NCBI RefSeq assembly: GCF_024124825.1
Contig: NZ_JAMXSS010000002.1
Span: forward strand, 186,001 to 250,000
Source of the DNA: Arthrobacter sp. H16F315
Lineage (GTDB): Bacteria; Actinomycetota; Actinomycetes; Actinomycetales; Micrococcaceae
Direction of reading: 5' to 3'
Length of the DNA stretch: 64,000 nt
Shown here: positions 33,667 through 42,992 of the stretch, one piece after another
How the letters are laid out: every line of letters starts with the position of its first letter
How positions within the stretch are numbered: position 1 is the first letter of the stretch
Translations under genes and position numbers: made by a program
Notes under the pieces: model-generated
The model's database searches: none
What the model saw: the letters and a program-made list of their open reading frames with translations, nothing else
Told to the model about the DNA's origin: nothing

Positions 33667-33708
33667 AACCCGCTGGTCCGGACTTGGGGGTGTACGGACC
33701 AGCGGGTT
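33667..33708 (-). terminator. intrinsic terminator in the ABC-F leader (possible attenuator)
   Basis: A perfect 14-bp stem (AACCCGCTGGTCCG at 33667-33680 with its complement at 33695-33708) and a 14-base loop are followed on the minus strand by a T-rich TTCTTTTCT tract. It lies upstream of the ABC-F ATG (33576) between divergent genes, so it ends no annotated gene; the likely role is to stop leader transcripts of the ABC-F/exporter operon unless relieved. Confidence 0.7.
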
Positions 33709-33816
33709 CGAGCATTTAGCATAGTTGAAACAGCATCTCCGGTAAAATCAAGGCAGTCCCGCACCAGCGAACTCCAAAAAAGCCGCATTTTCATTCGACT
33801 CTGCAGGAAGCCATAG

Positions 33817-34563
33817 ATGCCCTTACCCGCCAAGGCGTTTCAACACTGGCTCCAAGTCGTTGCTCCCACCGCAAGCACTGCCGATATCTGCAGGATTGCC
33901 GGGATCAAGCGGACCACACTCGCCCAGCAATTGGTGCGCGGAAAGGTCGCGGAAACGACTCTCGTCAGCATCAGCCGGGCGTTGCACCGCAGCCCCTTGG
34001 AAGACCTCAGCTCCTTCGACAGCTACGGCGAACTGGCCGGCCGGCCGCGGCTGCCCACCGCCGCCGAACTGGTCAGCCAGATATCCACGATGGACTTGCT
34101 GCGCTCCGTCATTTCCCGCTCCGCTCCGGCGTACGGCGGGTACGGGGACGAGGGCAGCTCGTTGACGCCCGCGCTGGTCCCGCCACCGCACGCCACCTCG
34201 GTCCGGAACTGGGTTGACGCGATCGACGACGGCGAATTGCGGCACCGGGTATCCGACGCTACCGGAGTGGCGCCGCAGAACTATTCGGCCCAGCTGACCG
34301 CCAACCGGCTCTCCCCGGAACTGGCGGTCGCGACTGCCCGCGCGGCCAGGGTAGGATTCACCGGCGGTCTCGTCGCTACCGGCTTGATCACCGAGGCAGA
34401 AGCCGGCTGGGCCCCGCAGGCACGGCAGGGCGCGCTGGATGCCATCTCCGACGGCGAACTCACGGCGTTGGCCGGCGAGCGCCTGCAGTCCCTTGGCAGG
34501 ACCCTGCGCCGCCAGGAACAGGAACACGAACAAACGAAAAAGATATGGGAGAACCTCGGATGA
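33817..34563 (+). CDS. hypothetical protein with N-terminal HTH-like segment
   Basis: A 248-residue soluble protein. Residues about 18-60 (TADICRIAGIKRTTLAQQLVRGKVAETTLVSISRAL, in two runs) look like a Cro/XRE-type helix-turn-helix. The rest is mixed, with an Ala-rich helical region (SPELAVATARAARVGF) and a charged C-terminal helix (RTLRRQEQEHEQTKKIWENL) that could dimerise. Arthrobacter-type hypothetical; target unknown. ATG at 33817. It overlaps the following membrane-protein gene by four bases, so the two are translationally coupled and probably act together. Confidence 0.75.
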   Translation: MPLPAKAFQHWLQVVAPTASTADICRIAGIKRTTLAQQLVRGKVAETTLVSISRALHRSPLEDLSSFDSYGELAGRPRLPTAAELVSQISTMDLLRSVISRSAPAYGGYGDEGSSLTPALVPPPHATSVRNWVDAIDDGELRHRVSDATGVAPQNYSAQLTANRLSPELAVATARAARVGFTGGLVATGLITEAEAGWAPQARQGALDAISDGELTALAGERLQSLGRTLRRQEQEHEQTKKIWENLG

Positions 34564-35293
34564 TCGCGATCCTGCAGTGGACTACGCTGGCGGTCTGCGC
34601 TCTCGTCGCGATCGCTCGCATCCCGAGTGCGATCCGGGGGAGAACAGATCGCTGTTCTTCGTCTACGCATTTATGACGGCCGCCATCCTCCTGAGCATCG
34701 ATGCACCATATCTTGCAGTGGATATGGTTTTGGGTGGCATAAACGTTGCCAACCTGCTGCTGCGCTTTATCATCTTCGGCACCGTCTTCGCGCTTGGACT
34801 CAGGATCGCCCGGGGATTCGGCGCGGACGACGCCCTCCGGTTGCTGACCGGCCGGCCCGGAATCGCGTTTGCTGCAGCCGCGTCGGTGGCGGTGGTTGTG
34901 GTGTTCCTGATGATGGATACGGTTGGTTCGTCGGCCGGATTGATCGCGGTCTACGACAAGGACGCCTACAACGCGGCCCTTGTGGAAATCTACGGAGCCG
35001 CCGGACGGCTCTACCCGGCGTACATCACGCTGGCGCTCTTCCCTGCCATGGTCCGGACGGTCCGCAGCAGCCTGCCCGGTCTCGTGCGGCTCGGCGCTGC
35101 GTTGCTGGCCCTTGGTTCCGTAGCCATTACCCTGAGCCTGCTCTCGCCGGTGATTCCAGAGTCGCTGGCGTACCTGCGGTTCATCTTCAGCTACACCGCT
35201 ATTTTGAGCCTCGTAGTGGGGCTCGCCTTGATCTGGCTCTCGAAGATTGCGGCCCTGAAATCCAGGACAGTGCGGCCCCGCTTGGCTGAGTGA
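34560..35293 (+). CDS. multi-pass membrane protein, frame broken near start
   Basis: About 244 residues with six to seven hydrophobic segments, starting MIAILQWTTLAVCALVAIA. The frame changes at the G5 run 34636-34640 (one base missing); restored sequence reads AIRGENRSLFFVYAF. Later features are a polar loop with DKDAYNAALVEIYGAAGRLY and a basic tail. No family recognised. It is coupled by an ATGA overlap to the HTH-like gene. A DNA-binding-like protein translationally coupled to a membrane protein could be a membrane-tethered sensor pair, which is inference only. Confidence 0.7.
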
Positions 35294-35635
35294 GGGCCGG
35301 TGGGCCGGGCAGAAGGCGCCGGCTCCGATGCCGCCGCCGTCTGTTCACGATCGCCATGCGGTTCCTGGTAGTCCGGGTTGATCCAGACCAAATCTGGTAA
35401 CGCTCAGGCAACATTACTCAAGAACTCCCGCCAGGCATTCACAAAATCATTAGACCGTGAAAGAATCATGAATGTGTGAAAGTGGCCCCCACTTCGTGAA
35501 CGGCAAGAATCCGTGCGGAGTGGATGTGGCCGCCAGCGCACCATTGGGGGATGAGTGGTAGCGGTCCGGGTGGACCGCTCCCACTCAGCCTGTTTAACGC
35601 CCATATCCGGGTGGACAGCCAATCTCCGGCCGAGC
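35294..35635. other. intergenic region between convergent genes, with hairpin 35553-35586
   Basis: A 342-base gap without a credible gene. It contains an interrupted hairpin (GAGTGG, two unpaired bases, GCGGTCC; loop GGGT; complementary arm) at 35553-35586, likely a terminator for the convergent membrane-protein and alpha-mannosidase genes. I see nothing else in it. Confidence 0.55.
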
Positions 35636-38600
35636 TCAGCGGGCAAACCTCAACGTCACGAGCTGGAAGGGCCGCAGCTCCAGGTCCGCCGTGTTTGCCC
35701 CCAGGCTCACACCCGGGGCAACCACCTGACGCTCCAGCAAATCAACGCTCTGGACGCCGCGGGCAGGGAACCTGGCCGTCACGAGTCCCGCGGACCGCTC
35801 CCCCAGCGATTCATAGACCCGCACAATCACGTCGCCGGAACCATCCTCCGCAAGCTTCAGGGCTTCCACAACCAGGGCTCGGTTAGAGACAGTTATGAGC
35901 GGTTCCACGCCGTGCGCGCCCCGAAGAATCCGCGGTGCCAGATTCGTGCGGTAGCCCTCTTCGACGGCGTCGGCAATGGCGGCGCCGGGTCGGATGGTGA
36001 CGTTGAGTTCGTGCCGGCCCCTGTCCGCCGTCGGGTCCGGAAACCTGGGCGCGCGCAGCAGCGAGAGCCGCACTGTGGTGGTCGTCCCGCCGTCGGACTC
36101 CCGGATGCTCCGGGTCACGTCATGGCCGTACGTCGAGGAGTTGGATATGGCCACCCCGTAGCCTGGCTCCGCGACGTGGATCCAGCGGTGGGCGCAGACC
36201 TCGAACTTCGCGGCTTCCCAGGATGTGTTGAGGTGGGTCGCGCGGAAGACGTGCCCGAACTGGGTTTCCGACGCCGACCGGTCCGCGCGGACGTCAAGCG
36301 GGAACCCGAGCTTGAGCAGCTTTTCGCTTTCCTGCCAGTCAACCGCCGTCGAAATTGCCAACGAACCGGCGCCCGCCGCCAGCGAGATCCGCTGCGTGAC
36401 CGAGGAGGAACCGGCCAGCCGCTCAACCACAACGACGGCGTCCCTTGCCCCCGTCTCCAGCGTCACCGACAACGCTTCCGTCAGCGGCAGGACGTTCCGG
36501 CGGTAGAACGCGTCGATGTCCCAGGCATCCCATTCGTTGGGGGTGTCCCGGTGCAGCTCAAGGAGGTTTCCGAACTGCCCGGGAGCAATCGCCTCCCGCC
36601 CGCTTGTATGGTCGACCAGCGATTCGAGCAGGCCGTCGGCGTTAATGACGGCGCGGACGATTCCGTTATCCAGGATGAAGCCGCCGGCGGTTTCGCCGGC
36701 CAGGACAGGCTCTCCGGCGAAGACCGGTTCTGCCGCAGCAAGCGCGGGGACACCGTGCCGCCCGTGCGGGGCGGCGTTGAGCAGGAAGTCAGTGTCCCCC
36801 GCTCCCAGCAGGGCAGCGGCCGCGTCGGCGATGATCGATTCGAGTTGCCGGCCGACGGCGGCGTAGTTCCGTTCGGCGTCCTGGTGCACCCAGGCGATGG
36901 AGCTGCCGGGGAGGATGTCATGGAACTGCTGCAGGAGCACCAGTCGCCAGAGCCGCTTGAGTTCGGCCGCCGGATAGGTATACCCCGCCCGGATTGCGGC
37001 CGTGGCGCACCAGAGTTCAGCTTCCCGCAGGAGATGTTCGCTGCGCCGGTTGCCCAGTTTCGTTTTGGCCTGGCTGGTGTACGTGCCGCGGTGCAGTTCC
37101 AGGTACATCTCGCCGACCCAGACGGGGAGCGCCTCGTACTCGGCCTGGGCGCGGGCGAAGAAGCCGGCAGCCGACCCGAGCTCCACCTTCGGTGATCCTT
37201 CAAGGTCCGCGGTGCGTCGGGCAGCCGCCAGCATCTCGCGGGTCGGCCCGCCGCCGCCGTCGCCGTAGCCGAAGGGAACGAGCGAAGTGGTTCCGTGGCC
37301 GTGGTCCCGGTAGTTCCGCTCGGCGTGGGCAAGTTCCCGGCCGCTGAGTTCGGAGTTGTAGCTGTCCACCGGCGGGAAATGCGTAAAGAGCCGGGTGCCG
37401 TCGATCCCTTCCCAGTTGAAGGTGTGGTGCGGCATGCGGTTGACCTGGTTCCAGGAGATTTTCTGGGTCAGGAACCACTTGCTGCCCGCGGCTTTGACGA
37501 TCTGCGGCATGGCGGCTGAATAGCCGAAGGTATCCGGCAGCCAGGCTTCCTGGCAGTCGACCCCGAACTCGGCCAGGAAGAAGCTCTTGCCTTCCAGGAA
37601 CTGGCGGGCCATCGACTCGCCGCCGGGCATGTTGGTGTCCGACTCCACCCACATGCCGCCGACGGGAACGAACTGGCCCGCGGCCACCTTTTCCCGGATC
37701 CGCCCAAACAGTTCCGGATACAGCTCTTTGATCCAGGCGAGTTGCTGGGCCGACGAGCAGGAGAACACAAACCCTGGATCCTCGTCCATAAGTGCCACCA
37801 CGTTGGCGAAGGTGCGGGCGCATTTGCGGATGGTTTCCCGGACCGGCCAGAGCCAGGCGGAGTCGATGTGCGCGTGTCCGGTCGCCAGAAGCCGGTGGGC
37901 CGAGGCATAGGCAGGCCGGGCGAGGACGTCGGCCACGGCCTCGCGCCCGGCCGCCGCCGTGCCCGGCACGTCGTCGGGATCCATCACGTCCAGCATCCGT
38001 TCGAACGCACGCAGGATTTCATGCCGGCGGGGCAGTTCCATCGGCAGTTCGTGCATCAGGCCCCTGAGGGTCCAGATGTCCTGCTCCAGCTCCCAGACGG
38101 TCTGGTTGAGTTCTGCGATGACGATCCTGCCGAGCCGGTATTTCGGTTCGCCGCCCGAGGTCGCCTTGTCACCGTAAGGGGTCGCCGCGAACGTCCACCC
38201 CTGCGAGAGGTCAGGGTTGGCGGCCGCTTCGACATAGAAGTCGATGGCCATGCCACTGCCTAAAAGCTTCAGCGGAATGTACTGGTTCCGCGGGGAGATT
38301 GCCTTGACGATGGTTCCGTCCGGCCGCCAGGCGATTCCCTCACACTGGAAGCCGGGAAGATCGCCGTTGAAGCCCAGATCCACAAGTACTTCCACCGAGG
38401 TGTCATTTGCCGTGCCCCAGGCATCGGGAACGTCCCCCCTGCAGCCGCAGCCACTTGGTGCTCCAGGGCTTGCCCCAGGCCGCTCCGGGCTCCTGCGGCG
38501 TGAACCGCTGCCGGAGCGCCTCCAGGGCCGGGACGGGTTCGTCCGGGACGTCCCAGCTGCTGAGGTTGAGCGGCACGCTGCGCGGATGGACCGCCGGTGC

Positions 38601-38660
38601 TATCCGTTCCCGGACAAATCGGTCCAGACGGACTTCCGTGAGGCGGCGGTCGTCGTGCAA
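35636..38660 (-). CDS. alpha-mannosidase (GH38), frame broken near start
   Basis: About 1,008 residues, cytoplasmic family-38 alpha-mannosidase. The catalytic Zn site is visible: GHAHIDSAWLWP (His and Asp ligands), the nucleophile region WVESDTNMPGGES, and QQFHDILPGSSI (His ligand); a long beta-sandwich C-terminal half follows. The first 80 or so residues are in another frame: the switch is at the C6 run 38434-38439, with one extra base. Removing it joins RLQGDVPDAWGTAND. The TTG start at 38660 has AGAGGAA upstream. It degrades mannosides from glycans or host/plant polymers; it stands alone, without visible transport genes. Confidence 0.88.
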
Positions 38661-38763
38661 TGTGTTCCTCTTTGCGCTGGCATGGAGGACGCAAAAATGC
38701 GTCCATTCGATGGATAAAACCTACGCCGCCGTGAGCCTCAAACCAAGCGGCCGCCAGCGCAGA

Positions 38764-39654
38764 TTAGCCTCCCGCGTGCGCGTGTCCGTCCTCGCGGGCG
38801 GGCATACCCACCCGGTGGGCGCCCGAGTAGACGTTGAGCGAGGTGCGGCGGCTGAATCCGACAAGCGTTATGCCGCTGTTCTCGGCCAGTTCGACGGCCA
38901 GGCTCGACGGCGCGCTGACCGCTGCGAGCACGGGGATGCCGGCGAGGGCGGCTTTTTGCACCAGTTCGAACGATGCCCGCCCGGAAACCTGCAGCACGGT
39001 CCCCTGCAGCGGCAGCAGTCCCTCCCGGAGGGCCCAGCCGACCACCTTGTCCACGGCGTTGTGGCGTCCCACGTCCTCACGCAGGCACAGGAGCTCGGCC
39101 GAGCCGTCCTCGGCGGTCCGGAACAGTCCGGCGGCGTGCACCCCGCCGGTGACGTCGAAGACGGCTTGGGCTTCCCGCAACTGATCCGGAAGTCCCGCAA
39201 GAGTAGCGACGGGAACCACCAGGGGGTCCTCGGCGGGGCTGAAATGTGAGGACTTGTGCACGGCCTCAATGGAGTCCGTGCCGCAAATTCCGCAGGAACT
39301 GGAGGTGTAGACGTTCCGTCCGGTGTCCGGGCGGACGACGTCGGGTCTCAGCTGGGCCTCCACAACGTTGAAGGTCTGGACGCCGTCTTCATCCTCCCCG
39401 GCACAAAACCGCAGCGAAACCAGCTGCTCATGGTTCCAGATGACCCCTTCGGAGACGAGGAAACCCGCCACGAGGTCAAAGTCGTTGCCCGGCGTCCGCA
39501 TGGTGACGGAAAAGGACAGGCTGTCGATCCGGATCTCCAGCGGCTCCTCGACGGCGAGCACGTCTTCACGGTGACGGACCGGAAATTCGAGGGCCTGGGG
39601 GGATCCGTCCAGGACATATTTGTGCACCTTGCGGCGTTGCGTAACGCGGCCCAT
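38764..39654 (-). CDS. fdhD: formate dehydrogenase accessory sulfurtransferase FdhD
   Basis: A 296-residue FdhD protein, which takes sulfur from a cysteine desulfurase and delivers it to the molybdenum cofactor for formate dehydrogenase. The essential redox/sulfur cysteines are present in SSSCGICG (about residues 118-125), and LREDVGRHNAVDKVVG is the conserved cofactor-binding stretch. It is full length. It lies next to moeA, a DUF6457 gene and mobA, all in the same direction. No formate dehydrogenase gene lies in this window, so its client is elsewhere. Confidence 0.95.
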   Translation of the reverse strand: MGRVTQRRKVHKYVLDGSPQALEFPVRHREDVLAVEEPLEIRIDSLSFSVTMRTPGNDFDLVAGFLVSEGVIWNHEQLVSLRFCAGEDEDGVQTFNVVEAQLRPDVVRPDTGRNVYTSSSCGICGTDSIEAVHKSSHFSPAEDPLVVPVATLAGLPDQLREAQAVFDVTGGVHAAGLFRTAEDGSAELLCLREDVGRHNAVDKVVGWALREGLLPLQGTVLQVSGRASFELVQKAALAGIPVLAAVSAPSSLAVELAENSGITLVGFSRRTSLNVYSGAHRVGMPAREDGHAHAGG

Positions 39655-39730
39655 CAGGTCTTCCTAACCAACATAGTTCCATCATGGCAAGCGCCGGGCC
39701 GGGAGGCCAGCGCGTCTTCAACACCGGGCG

Positions 39731-41236
39731 TCAGCCCAGCAGTTCACTCCAGTCCACGGGTCCGCCGGTGCCCATTGGCTTCCTGGCAGGCCGTCTGGGC
39801 GCAGGCTTGTCCTTCGCCGCGGCGGGGTCCGGCAGGGGTGCACCCCAAGGCAGCGCGAAGGCAGGGACGGCCTCCCCCAGCTGTGCGCCGTGCGGCGGGA
39901 CCACCAGCACGCCGTCGGCGGCGGCCAGTCCGCGCATCATTCCCGGGCCGGTGTGCTGCGCCGGTGATGCCATGCCGTAGAGCAGCCGGAACGGCATCAG
40001 CCGGGTCCGGCCGGGGTCCGCTTCCAGGGTGGCGCCGCAGGGCACTGCTGTGACTGGCGGAACCGGCCGGTGCCCCAGCGCTGCCAGGAGCGGAGCGCCG
40101 ATGGTTGATAGTGCCATCATGGCCGCCAGCGGGTTGCCCGGCAGCCCGATAATGAACCTGCCATCCGGCAGCTCGGCCAGCACGGCCGGATGTCCGGGTC
40201 GCATGGCGATTCCGTCGATCAGCAGGCGGCCGCCCAGCTCGGCCACCGAACGGCGCAGGTGGTCGGTGGCTGACATGCCGGTGCCGCCCGTGGTGATGAC
40301 GACATCGGCGGGCAGCAGCTCAGCGCCTGAGGACCAGTGGTGCAGCCCGGCAGCAGCCCCCGGGCTGTCCTCCGCAGGGTCGGTGTCTTCGAGTGCGCTG
40401 AGCCATTCGGTGTAGCTGTCGCCAATCTTCGTTTCGCCGGTACAGATCCCCCCGAGCATTTCCACCACGCCTGCCAGCTGGGGACCGAAGGTGTCGCGCA
40501 CTTTCCCCGGCTCCGGAATCCCGGCCGCCAGCACCTCGGATCCGGTAAATACCAGCCGGACCACGGCTTTGCCCTGCACCGGGAGGCTGTCGTGGCCGGC
40601 CAGGGCGGCAAGGGCCAGGTGGGCAGGGTTGAGCAGGGTACCGCCCTTAATCAGCACCGCGCCGGCGGCGGCTTCCTCCCCTGCTTTCCGGATGTGCTCG
40701 CCGTTTCGCGGCTCGCCGGGCTTCGCAGCTCCTCCGAGCTTTAGGACCGGAAGCCCCTCCTCGTCGGCGGCAATGGTGCCGCTTTCGCTGCGCAGCACAG
40801 CCTTCGCCCCGGCCGGGATCAGCCCGCCGGTGACAATCGGGCTTGCTTGGTGCGGAGCCAGCCGCTGGCCTGGTTCGGCAAGGATCCACGGTCCGCTTCC
40901 ATTGACGGACCAGCCATCCATGGCTGAGGACGCGTAATGCGGCATGTCCACGAGCGCTTCCACGTCGGCGGCCAGGGTCCGCCCCAGAGCGGCACGGAGG
41001 GCCACGGGAGCGGCGGGGACGGGGGTTGCACAGGTGAAGGCGAGCTCCCGGGCTTCCTGCCAGGTGTGGGCCAAGTGCCGATGCGGCCCGGCTTCCGCCG
41101 CATCGGTCCTGACTGCTGGACGGTCCGCGGCCTCACCGGCCTCACCGGCGTCCACCCCGGCCAGGGGGCCGCTGAGCCCGGGCTCGGGCACTTCCCCCGC
41201 TCCAACTGCACTGCCCCTAAGGGGTGCAGTGGTCAT
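39731..41236 (-). CDS. moeA: molybdopterin molybdenumtransferase MoeA
   Basis: About 501 residues; MoeA inserts molybdate into adenylylated molybdopterin. It shows SSAMDGWSV in the N-terminal domain, TTGGTGMSATDHL in the MPT-binding domain and GLPGNPLAAMMAL. An N-terminal extension of about 60 residues rich in Gly/Glu precedes the first MoeA helix. A C-terminal tail (KDKPAPRRPARKP) is also longer than usual. ATG at 41236 overlaps the stop of the DUF6457 gene (ATGA). Confidence 0.93.
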   Translation of the reverse strand: MTTAPLRGSAVGAGEVPEPGLSGPLAGVDAGEAGEAADRPAVRTDAAEAGPHRHLAHTWQEARELAFTCATPVPAAPVALRAALGRTLAADVEALVDMPHYASSAMDGWSVNGSGPWILAEPGQRLAPHQASPIVTGGLIPAGAKAVLRSESGTIAADEEGLPVLKLGGAAKPGEPRNGEHIRKAGEEAAAGAVLIKGGTLLNPAHLALAALAGHDSLPVQGKAVVRLVFTGSEVLAAGIPEPGKVRDTFGPQLAGVVEMLGGICTGETKIGDSYTEWLSALEDTDPAEDSPGAAAGLHHWSSGAELLPADVVITTGGTGMSATDHLRRSVAELGGRLLIDGIAMRPGHPAVLAELPDGRFIIGLPGNPLAAMMALSTIGAPLLAALGHRPVPPVTAVPCGATLEADPGRTRLMPFRLLYGMASPAQHTGPGMMRGLAAADGVLVVPPHGAQLGEAVPAFALPWGAPLPDPAAAKDKPAPRRPARKPMGTGGPVDWSELLG

Positions 41237-41519
41237 GCGTCGGATGCTTCGTTGGCTGCGTAGTCCTTGGCGAGTTTGCGGGCCACGGCCATCGCAGCCT
41301 GCATCGAGACGGCATCCGTGGCCTGGCCGGAACCGGAGGCCAGGCCCGCGGCAAAGCCGGCGATGAAGGTCGTTAGGGGGCCGCGGGGCGCACCACTGAG
41401 TGCGCCGCGACCCCTGCCAGGGACAGGACCTCGTTGATGTCAATTTCGACGCCGTCCAGTTCCAGGGCCTGGAGCAGGGCGCGGCACCACTCTTCCAGAG
41501 TTTCATCCTGGCTTTTCAC
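41233..41519 (-). CDS. DUF6457 domain protein, frame broken
   Basis: About 95 residues when the frame is restored: KSQDETLEEWCRALLQALEL, then DGVEIDINEVLSLAG, then a C-terminal helix (QAAMAVARKLAKDYAAN). It matches the small DUF6457 helical proteins found with molybdenum-cofactor genes in actinobacteria. The frame is interrupted at the G5 run 41376-41380 (one base missing), after RPAAP. GTG at 41519 with GGAGG eight bases upstream. It overlaps moeA by four bases; probably a cofactor-biosynthesis helper, role unproven. Confidence 0.75.
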
Positions 41520-41540
41520 CGTTTGCCTCCAAGTTTGAGT

Positions 41541-42200
41541 TCAGCCGGGGAGCCCCGGGCCGGATGCCGGGTTGTCGGCTGTCGCGGGTATGGCACCGGC
41601 CGGTTCGCTTACCCCTAACGCGGCGGCATCGCCCCACGTGTCCACATCATCGGTAGACCCCTGGGGGACGTTGACTTCCCGCACCTCCAGCCTAGCAAGA
41701 AGGGCGAACACGGACGCGTTTTCGAGCGCGCCGCGCTGCGAAGCCTCCGCGGCGCAACGTAAAAGCACAGTTGTGCCATATAGACCGACAAGCGGCTGCC
41801 GCCGACCCTCCGCCGAGACGGCCATCAGGCCATCACCAGGCGGTGCTTCCGCCGCCGCGTCCAGCAGCGCCTGGACGGCGGCACCTGCCCCGGGCATGTC
41901 AACGGCCAGGACAAGGGTGTACGGGGCCCGGGGCCGGGCGCCGCGGCTGCGTTCCAGCGCAGCCAGGCCTTCGGCGACGGCGGCGGCCGGTCCGGCAAAG
42001 GGCGGGTCCTCGCGGCAGCGCACCACACCTCGGGGCAGCGGTCCCGGGTCGGGCCCCACGACGGCTACAGCCACCGCGCCCCGCGCAGAACGCAGGGCAC
42101 CCTCCAGGAGGGTGGCGCCGTCGTGGATCAGTCCGGACTTGGGGACACCTCCGAGCCGGGAGGACCGGCCCCCGGCGAGAATAACAGCATCGAATTCCAC
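41541..42200 (-). CDS. mobA: molybdenum cofactor guanylyltransferase MobA
   Basis: A 219-residue nucleotidyltransferase that attaches GMP to molybdopterin. The N-terminal ILAGGRSSRLGGVPKSGL holds the LAGGxSxRxGxxK nucleotide motif, and LAVDMPG carries the metal-binding Asp. The C-terminal end is variable. It is upstream of the DUF6457-moeA-fdhD run in the same orientation, giving a short cofactor-maturation cluster suited to a bis-MGD enzyme such as formate dehydrogenase or nitrate reductase. Confidence 0.88.
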   Translation of the reverse strand: MEFDAVILAGGRSSRLGGVPKSGLIHDGATLLEGALRSARGAVAVAVVGPDPGPLPRGVVRCREDPPFAGPAAAVAEGLAALERSRGARPRAPYTLVLAVDMPGAGAAVQALLDAAAEAPPGDGLMAVSAEGRRQPLVGLYGTTVLLRCAAEASQRGALENASVFALLARLEVREVNVPQGSTDDVDTWGDAAALGVSEPAGAIPATADNPASGPGLPG

Positions 42201-42271
42201 CGGCCCAGCCTAGCGCCCTCCAGGCCCGCCACCGAAGCCCACGACCGGGTCCGAGCCAACGCCGGCCGGAT

Positions 42272-42778
42272 TCAGGCAGCGGATTCCGGCAGCAGGAAAG
42301 GGTCCCAGGCCGGTGTTGGTTTCTCCAGCTCTTTGATTTGCCAGATGGTGCCCCTCGGTGGTGCCGGGCTGAACCCGAGCTTCCAACCCATCTCCGCCGG
42401 GGTGTGGTCCCCTTTGGCGTTGTTGCACCGCAGGCAGGCAGCAACCAGGTTCTCCCAGGAATCCGCGCCGCCCCTTGATTTGGGCTGGACATGGTCGATG
42501 GTATGCGCGGCTTTGCCGCAGTAGGCGCACCGGTGTCCGTCCCGGCGGAGCACACCGCGGCGGCTCACCGCCGTAGTGGTGTTGTACCGGGGCCTGATAT
42601 ACCGGTTCAGCAGTATCACTGACGGCCGGCCCAGCACATCCTGCGGCCCAACCACAGGTTCGCCGCCTTCCGCCACAACACTGGCCTTCCCGGTCAGCAC
42701 AAGGACAAGCGCCCGGCGGAAGGTCACCACCGCCAGCGGCTCATATCCAGCATTAAGAACGAGAGTGCGCATCCGCAT
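42272..42778 (-). CDS. HNH endonuclease family protein
   Basis: A 168-residue protein of the short HNH group widespread in actinobacteria. A conserved N-terminal domain (TLVLNAGYEPLAVVTFRRAL) is followed by the HNH fold: zinc CxxC in CAYCGKAA, catalytic His in TIDHVQPKSRGG, and LRCNNAKGDHTP with the second CxxC-like Cys and terminal His. It is a predicted metal-dependent nuclease with unknown cellular role. Two starts are possible, ATG at 42778 or 42772. It stands alone between mobA and the wall-hydrolase genes. Confidence 0.88.
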   Translation of the reverse strand: MRMRTLVLNAGYEPLAVVTFRRALVLVLTGKASVVAEGGEPVVGPQDVLGRPSVILLNRYIRPRYNTTTAVSRRGVLRRDGHRCAYCGKAAHTIDHVQPKSRGGADSWENLVAACLRCNNAKGDHTPAEMGWKLGFSPAPPRGTIWQIKELEKPTPAWDPFLLPESAA

Positions 42779-42933
42779 ACCTCTTCACGGCCGCACCCGC
42801 CAGGGGCACGAGGGCCGGCTGCCCTGTGCATGGTCGGGCTATGGATCGACAAAACAAGAGTAAACACGGACATGGCAATTCGCCGAATCTTTTTTGCTCT
42901 CCCCTGCCCGTGTCGGCCGAAGTTCACGGATCG

Positions 42934-42979
42934 GCAACACAAAGGACCCCCGCCGTTTGGCGGGGGTCCTTTGTGTTGC
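42934..42979 (-). terminator. strong terminator after the NlpC/P60 gene
   Basis: A perfect 21-bp stem (42934-42954 with 42959-42979) and a four-base GTTT loop lie immediately after the stop of the NlpC/P60-like gene. This is the strongest hairpin I noticed in the window. Confidence 0.9.
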
Positions 42980-42992
42980 TAAAGCTGCTGTC

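Noticed and set aside
33573..33833. 86-residue minus-strand frame spanning the ABC-F leader
   Set aside because: No ribosome site or codon bias, and it runs through the terminator hairpin. Only a very short leader peptide within it remains possible.
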